Source of the DNA: Ophiosphaerella korrae
Lineage: Eukaryota; Ascomycota; Dothideomycetes; Pleosporales; Phaeosphaeriaceae
NCBI GenBank assembly: GCA_028456385.1
Contig: JALNQF010000499.1
Location: forward strand, 1-25,949
Direction of reading: 5' to 3'
Length of the DNA stretch: 25,949 nt
The notes under the pieces were generated by a model, which did no database searches, was not told the DNA's origin, and saw only the letters and a program-made list of their open reading frames with translations. Every line of letters begins with the position of its first letter. Positions within the stretch are counted from its first letter, which is position 1. This document shows, piece by piece, positions 21,302 through 25,949 of this stretch. The position numbers and the translations under genes are program-made.

Positions 21302-21742
21302 TATAATAAGTATTACTAGAGTTAACTTCCTTATACCTAAAGAGTATTAGTAGATTAAGAGGTAATAATAAAAGTTTATATAGTAATCTATAATAAGCTC
21401 TAAATAGATAGAAGATATTTTATAACTATCTTGTATTATTACTTATAGTTAATAATTAAATTACTAATACTATCCTAATAATACGCATTACTACTAACTA
21501 TATACTTACGCCTCTTAGCTAACTTTATAATTTATATTTACTAAGATTACAAATTATAAATCTATTACGTACTTAGCTTTGTATTTTATATTTACTAAGA
21601 TTGCGAATTACAAATCTATTACGTGTCTCTATTGTAGTTAGTTTCCTAGTTAAGTTTATTACCTTATAGGTTATATGTACTTACGTTATCTATAGCGAGG
21701 CTAACTAGTTTAAATTAGTCTTCTACTATTACAACTATAATA
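21302..21742 (-). repeat. Element C 5' LTR (441 bp)
   Basis: It runs from TATAATAAG (from TGTAATAAG) to ACTATAATA (from TATAACA) and is followed by the duplicated target AATAT at 21743-21747. It matches 7175-7615 end to end with equal length. Only point changes are visible, mostly transitions. Confidence 0.92.
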
Positions 21743-21747
21743 AATAT

Positions 21748-21842
21748 ATAGTTATTATAAGAAGAATATATATATATATAAAATAGTAGATTATTAAAAA
21801 AAATCTTATTATAGATTAATAAAGCCTATATAATAAGTATAC
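21748..21842 (+). pseudogene. Element D pol fragment between C and LTR E
   Basis: It begins ATAGTTATTATAAGAAG, which continues D's sequence from 7174 and matches element A at 9811 onward. It ends at TATAC (21838-21842), the target of solo LTR E. It belongs to the Gag-protease linker region and carries no catalytic motif. Confidence 0.85.
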
Positions 21843-22231
21843 TATTATAAGTATAATAAGAGAAATCGAGATAGAACTAATTAGCTCTATTATAGATAAT
21901 AATATAGTATAAGATAAGTATAGTAATAACTTAGATTAGGAAGTTAGTTATAATTAGAATATATAATAATATTGTAAATTCGTAATCTTAGTAAATATAA
22001 AGTTATAAAGCTAGGAGAAATACTAAGTCTATAGCTAGTAGTAATACGTACTCTTAAGATAGTATTAGTAATTTAATTATTAACTATAAGTAATAATACT
22101 TAATATTACAAAAATTATTCTATTGTTAATAGTTTATTATAGATTACTATACGTACTTTTTTTATTAACTTCTAATTTACTATATTCTTCTTAATAGTTA
22201 CTTATAGTTAATAATAGGTAGCCCTATTATA
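21843..22231 (+). mobile_element. Solo LTR E inserted in element D (389 bp)
   Basis: It starts TATTATAAGTATAATAAGAG (TG changed to TA) and ends CCCTATTATA, flanked by the duplication TATAC (21838-21842 and 22232-22236). It shares AGAAATCGAGATAGAACTAA with element A's LTR near its start and GATAGTATTAGTAATTTAAT in its middle. Element A shows the uninterrupted join (at about 9897-9901). It is far more mutated than solo LTR B, so it inserted earlier. Confidence 0.88.
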
Positions 22232-22236
22232 TATAC

Positions 22237-22996
22237 TAGTAGTATACTATATCCTAGTAATAATAAGACCTAGTATAGATAAATACTAGGAAGAAGATTA
22301 TAAGAGAATAGATTTAAAATATCTAATATATATTAAAGTATCTTATATATTATACCTAAATACTAACTATTATATATATAAAAAATCTAAAGTAAAAAAC
22401 TATACTTAGCTAGTATAAAGAAAAGGATATAATTATATAAAAGCTATTTAGAGGAAAGATATTAAAAGTTAAAAATTAGTTAATATACCTAATAAAGAAT
22501 ATATAGTAATTAGACTAGAGAAAAAATTACCTAGAGAATATATCTTAGGTAGACCTTAATACAAATATATAGAAGATAAATATCTAAAATATAAAGATTA
22601 TAAGTAGAAAGTAAAGTAATAGCTTTAGTAGAATAAATAATTTATAAAATAAGCTAAGTAAGTAAAGCTTAATAGTAAAATAAGCTTATATATTATAATA
22701 AAAAGAATATACTAGAAAAAAGAAGTATAAATTATAATTAATAGTAGAGCTATAAAAAACTTTATATTAAAAAAGTTTATAGAAAACTAAAGAATAAAAT
22801 ATACTATAAAAAGGTACTCTTAAGAACAAAGTATAATTAAAAGGAAACTATTCTAGGAGCCTATTAGATTTAAGATAGTACTCTCTATATTAGAGCTAAA
22901 AATATTAAAAATTAAAAATATAGTTATAGATATAAAATTACAAATACTATAGTTATAAATAACTAACCTAAAGATTAATTAGAGAATAGAGAAAAT
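22237..22996 (+). pseudogene. Element D linker and retropepsin fragment, cut by Copia-R
   Basis: This is collinear with element A from about 9902 to 10686. It contains the protease loop as NSRAIKNFILKKFIE-like residues near 22735-22800, with the catalytic Asp changed to Asn. It ends at 22996 just before the start of reverse transcriptase, at the edge of a Copia LTR. The last bases, AAAAT (22992-22996), would be one half of the Copia target duplication. Its continuation is expected to the right of the window. Confidence 0.8.
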
Positions 22997-23161
22997 TGTA
23001 ACAAGATATAAGCTTAGGAATAAGTAGGAGATAATTATTAATTAAAGAGCTATCTAAGATAAGCTACTTATATATAGTAGAGTAGCTCGAATAGCTTATA
23101 TAGCTTACTTACTACTATAAGCTTACTTAAATTATATAGAGTAGAGCTCTAACTTATAATA
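22997..23161 (-). repeat. Copia-R 3' LTR (about 165 bp)
   Basis: It begins TGTAACAAGATATAAG (plus-strand left end) and ends TTATAATA, and matches 3066-3235 closely except for a 5-bp gap. The left end keeps TG and the CpA of TAACAAG, which are lost in the left copy, so this copy is a little less mutated. Confidence 0.75.
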
Positions 23162-23429
23162 TACTTCCTAGGTAAGCTACGTAGTAGAGCTATTTAATAA
23201 GTATTATAGTAGTTATCTAAACTTAGTTAAAAATAACTTTACCTATAATTCTATTTATTTTAGGCTTATACGTAGGTACTAAGTACTTATACGCTACGCG
23301 TAGTATATTTAGAGTTTTTTTAGCCTTATAAACTCTTTAGTAACTATTATTATAGCTATTATAAGTTACTATTTTTAAAGCTTTTAAAGCTTACTTTTTA
23401 TATTAGTAATTATTATACTAACTTATTTT

Positions 23430-23492
23430 TATAGAGTAAAGCTAAGAAAGCTACTTATACTTATATATCTTACTCTTATACTACCTCTAAAG

Positions 23493-23549
<57 letters not shown>

Positions 23550-24410
23550 TTACTACTACTACTACTACTAAGAAGAAAAAAAAGTATACTAAAAAGACTC
23601 TAGTACTATAAATACCTTTACTCTTACTCTCTTATACTTCTTCTTTTAAAGGAGTTATAAGTACTCTCTATAAAGAGCTCTACTTCTACTATACTTATAG
23701 CGTATTAATAAGCTACTCTAATAGGAGCTACTATAACTTTTTTAGAAAGAGAGTTTAGCGTTATATATACTATACTACTAGTAGCTATAGCTACGTTCCT
23801 ATATAAGTTAATTTAAAAATTTTACTCTAGCTCTTTAATTTACTACTTTAAGAGCTACTCTAGCTCTTTATCTAATATTAGTTAACTAACTTGTATTATA
23901 GCTCTAAGATTACTTACTATACTACTATTACTTTTATTACTACCTAGGCCTATAAAGCTCTAGAGAAAGAGCTTAAGGCTCTCTAAAAAACTTTCTATAT
24001 ACTACTTAGTAAAGTTATAGAGAAGACTCTAGGTCTTTAGACTCTTCTACTACTCTTACTTCTACCTCTACTTTAGCTTATACTTATACCTACGCTTACT
24101 ACTACTATTACTCTTACTTCTACCTATAATCTTACTACTACTATACTTGCTAAGGCTACTATTATAATAAAGGTAGTTACTACTTTACTAGCTAAAGATA
24201 CTTAAGCTAAAGAGGCTTTTACGCGTTATTTATGTATAAAGGTACTTCTTAGTAAGTTTATTAATCTTATATTTTAAATAGATACTTTATTTTAAGCTTA
24301 GCTCTAAGCTTTAGCTCTACGTTTTAGTACTATACTTTAGCGCTCTAATTTAAAGACTTCTTTATATACTCTATACTCTACTTTTATAATTCTTATAACT
24401 TAAGCTTAGC
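23430..24410 (+). pseudogene. Degenerate plus-strand frame with Thr run and Cys-rich-like pattern
   Basis: One plus-strand frame stays recognisable over nearly 1 kb. It has a Thr run encoded by the (ACT)n tract (23494-23570), a basic patch (KKKKYTKK), then a segment where Tyr recurs at spacings suggesting a lost Cys cluster (YKELYFYYTYS, then SYYNFFRKRV, YIYYTT; about 23660-23790). After that come a helical Lys/Glu stretch (AYKALEKELKAL) and a low-complexity Thr/Leu tail. Stops are TAA or TAG only. It lies head-on to the Copia-R polyprotein, ending where that one ends. I do not recognise the family; a Zn-cluster-bearing repeat-borne protein is one possibility. It may be an antisense frame of the element or an older insertion. 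Confidence 0.35.
23493..23570 (+). repeat. (CTA)n microsatellite, about 26 units, one interruption
   Basis: It is a pure CTA repeat except for one altered unit at about 23548-23551 (ACTATTACT). The period of three agrees with it being part of a former coding run (Thr or, before mutation, possibly Ala). The tract contains no CpA or TpG, so RIP cannot change it further. Confidence 0.95.
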
Positions 24411-25949
24411 TTATATATCTTTAAGGTTAAGGTAAGCTTTAAATCTCTTAAATTACTACTCTAGGAAGTACTTAGTTAGGCTATCTACTAGTATCTTACT
24501 TGTTAGTATATAAGAAACTTAAAATAAGCCTTTAGTATACTCTTATCTTAGCTATATATTCTATATATCTACGTAATATAAGTATATTATTACTCTCTTA
24601 TTTTTACTTATAATAAGTCTAATTATTTACTAATTATTATAGAAGATTATCTAAGTAGCTCTTAGGTCTAATATAAGCTCTTAAAAGAGCTTTTTTAGTA
24701 CTATTACCTCTTTACTTATATACTTAAGCGTAAGTAGCTTAGCTTTAGTAGTAGAAGTAGTTACTATAGCTTATTACACTACCTTCTATATTACTACTCT
24801 ACTAAAGAGTATTATAATATAGCTATAAGATAAGTAGCGTATTACTAGATTATTAGTAAATAACGCGTCTCTATATATAAGTAGCTTAGTACCTTACTAC
24901 TTACTATCTTGCTACTCGCTATACTAGACTAATAGGTGCTAAGTTCTATATAAGTAAATAATAACTTAGTTTACTACTTTAAGATACTTTTAGCTTAGAT
25001 TTGTAAGATATTAAGAGAGCTTAGTAGCTATAAATATAATATCTAGTTATACTATTATTACTATATATAAGATAGATTCTACTTACTTTTAGTAGTCCTT
25101 AATTTTATACTTTATAGCCTCTCCTTTACTTAGCTATAGCTCTTCTACTAGTAATAGAGTTACTAGAAAGCTTGTAAAGCTTATAAGATCGAACTTTTTT
25201 ACTATCTTATTAATATACTTATTGTAGATAAGCGTAATAGTCTTATCTAGCTAACTCTATATTACTCGTACGCCTAGGAACTAGCTTACTAGGCCTTTAT
25301 CTTCTATATTATAGGCTTGTTTAATTCTCTTAATAATTTAGTAAGCTTCTAATTAGTAGATTATATAATATATTACTAATATATTATTAACGTAGAAGAG
25401 AAAGAGTATTTTATACTCTTTATTATAGAATAAGTATAGCTCTTCTTTTAAAACTATAAGACTAGCTTATTTAAGCGTTCTTAAGAGCTCCTTATACTAG
25501 AGAAGTAGTAAGTCTTTAAGGCTATATAGCGCTTAATTAAGCTTAACGTACTTACTAGCTACTTTAAACCTATCTAGGAGCTCGTAGATAACTACTAGTT
25601 AATAATCTCTATATATATAGAGGAAAGCTCTAATAACGTTATACTAAGCTACTTCTAGGTTAAACTTAGCTATAATTGCTATTATAGTTTAAAACGAGCG
25701 CGCTACTAATATAGTAGCGTAAGTTAATTATATTAAATTAATTATTTAGAGGTCTCTACGCACTATAATCTAAGCTTTATACTTAAAAAAGTAGCTATCT
25801 TAGTTAAGTTTGTATATAAAAACTTACTTTAAAGGTAGTAGCTAATTACTTAATTACGAGCGCTCTATCTCCTCCTAGGTACTAGCTACTAGTAGTATAT
25901 TAATCTCTTTCTAAGCTACTTATTTAAAGAGCTACCTATATAAGTATAT
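24400..25949 (-). pseudogene. Copia-R reverse transcriptase and RNase H, RIP-degraded
   Basis: On the minus strand, landmarks in order are YKAxIIVRRDL (about 25745-25800), the Copia signature ALYSLKDL (about 25525-25550), the polymerase box at 25383-25394 reading YVNN where YVDD is expected, then FLGVRV (about 25265-25290) and KYINKIVKKFDL (about 25190-25235). RNase H follows, with VTTSTTKAKLL at 24729-24764, where Copia RNases H have a V-S-T-A-E-like site. The C-terminal LTLTLKIYKL-like end is near 24420-24450. Both Asp codons of the polymerase box became Asn by G-to-A in TpG context. There are many stops. This is the clearest Copia evidence in the window. Confidence 0.9.

Larger units (their letters stand above)
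7175..21742 (-). mobile_element. Element C: full-length minus-strand Gypsy element, split by element A
   Basis: It has a 3' LTR at 7175-7615 and a 5' LTR at 21302-21742, both 441 bp, and the 5-bp target duplication AATAT at 7170-7174 and 21743-21747. Between them, minus strand, are gag, protease, reverse transcriptase, RNase H, integrase and a chromodomain-like tail (21290 down to about 15856), a 3' segment (15855-15225) and then, beyond element A, the polypurine tract (7616-7630). Element A was inserted 73 bp inside C's 3' LTR. Stripped of A, C is about 7.0 kb, a normal Gypsy length. Many stops mark RIP, so C is inactive. Confidence 0.92.
5142..22996 (+). mobile_element. Element D: oldest Gypsy element, host of the nest, 3' end missing
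   Basis: The pieces are a 5' LTR (5142-5577), gag and linker (5578-7174), a short pol piece (21748-21842) and pre-protease/protease (22232-22996). Aligning the pieces with element A shows that they join exactly. The break at 7174 rejoins at 21748 after element C and its AATAT duplication are removed. The break at 21842 rejoins at 22237 after solo LTR E and one TATAC are removed. D stops at 22996 where a Copia LTR begins, so reverse transcriptase onward should lie beyond the right edge. D is the most strongly TA-converted of the Gypsy copies, as expected for the oldest layer. CpA and TpG are nearly absent. Confidence 0.8.
22997..25949 (-). mobile_element. Copia-R: 3' part of a degenerate Ty1/Copia retrotransposon
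   Basis: On the minus strand, reverse transcriptase enters from the right edge, followed by RNase H ending at about 24400, an unusually long 1.2-kb tail, and a 3' LTR (22997-23161) inserted in element D. The LTR matches that of Copia-L. The 5' half lies outside the window. The stretch 23162-23430 holds nothing I recognise and no clear polypurine tract; AGGAAGTA next to the LTR is the best candidate. Confidence 0.8.

Noticed and set aside
1..25949. Mitochondrial or AT-rich bacterial origin
   Set aside because: The reading frames are eukaryotic LTR retrotransposons with exact 5-bp target duplications and RIP-type changes. No mitochondrial or bacterial gene, tRNA or rRNA was seen.
1..25949. tRNA, rRNA, riboswitch or host protein-coding genes
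   Set aside because: None was recognised on either strand. All coherent coding patterns belong to retroelements or to the two unassigned degenerate stretches.

Overview
The window looks like an AT-rich, transposon-only block from the nuclear genome of a filamentous ascomycete (Pezizomycotina-type) fungus. I see no intact gene and no host gene. The sequence is dominated by TpA, with CpA and TpG strongly depleted over long stretches. Degenerate LTR-retrotransposon reading frames are full of TAA and TAG stops where CAA, CAG or TGG codons are expected. This is the mark of repeat-induced point mutation (RIP), a fungal defence that mutates duplicated DNA. The species cannot be named from this.

The main structure is a set of nested LTR elements that can be resolved base by base from 5-bp target-site duplications (TSDs). 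(1) An old plus-strand Gypsy element, D, starts with its 5' LTR at 5142. (2) Element C, a minus-strand Gypsy with two 441-bp LTRs (7175-7615 and 21302-21742), is inserted in D with TSD AATAT. (3) Element A, a plus-strand Gypsy with two 429-bp LTRs (7689-8117 and 14791-15219), is inserted in C just inside its 3' LTR, with TSD ATTTA. (4) A solo LTR, B (13561-14054, TSD AGATA), is inserted in the 3' end of A's pol. (5) Another solo LTR, E (21843-22231, TSD TATAC), sits in D. D's pol is broken at 22996 by a Copia LTR.

The Gypsy block is flanked by parts of two minus-strand Copia elements with matching short LTRs of about 165-170 bp. On the left (1-3235) are the 5' LTR, gag, protease and integrase, running off the window. 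On the right (22997-25949) are the 3' LTR, RNase H and reverse transcriptase, also running off. Copia-L carries a 548-bp solo LTR, F (1762-2309, TSD CTAAG), whose core is GC-richer and hardly mutated. Between the right Copia's polyprotein end and its LTR lies an unexplained 1-kb plus-strand degenerate frame with a (CTA)n tract and a Cys-rich pattern. The stretch 3236-5141 is unassigned, possibly an older gag.

Domain order in A and C is gag with two CCHC knuckles, a linker, retropepsin, reverse transcriptase, RNase H, D,D-35-E integrase and a chromodomain-like tail. Mutation load rises with insertion age: light in the innermost LTRs, heavy in D. Nothing here is expected to be mobile. The block probably acts as heterochromatin.
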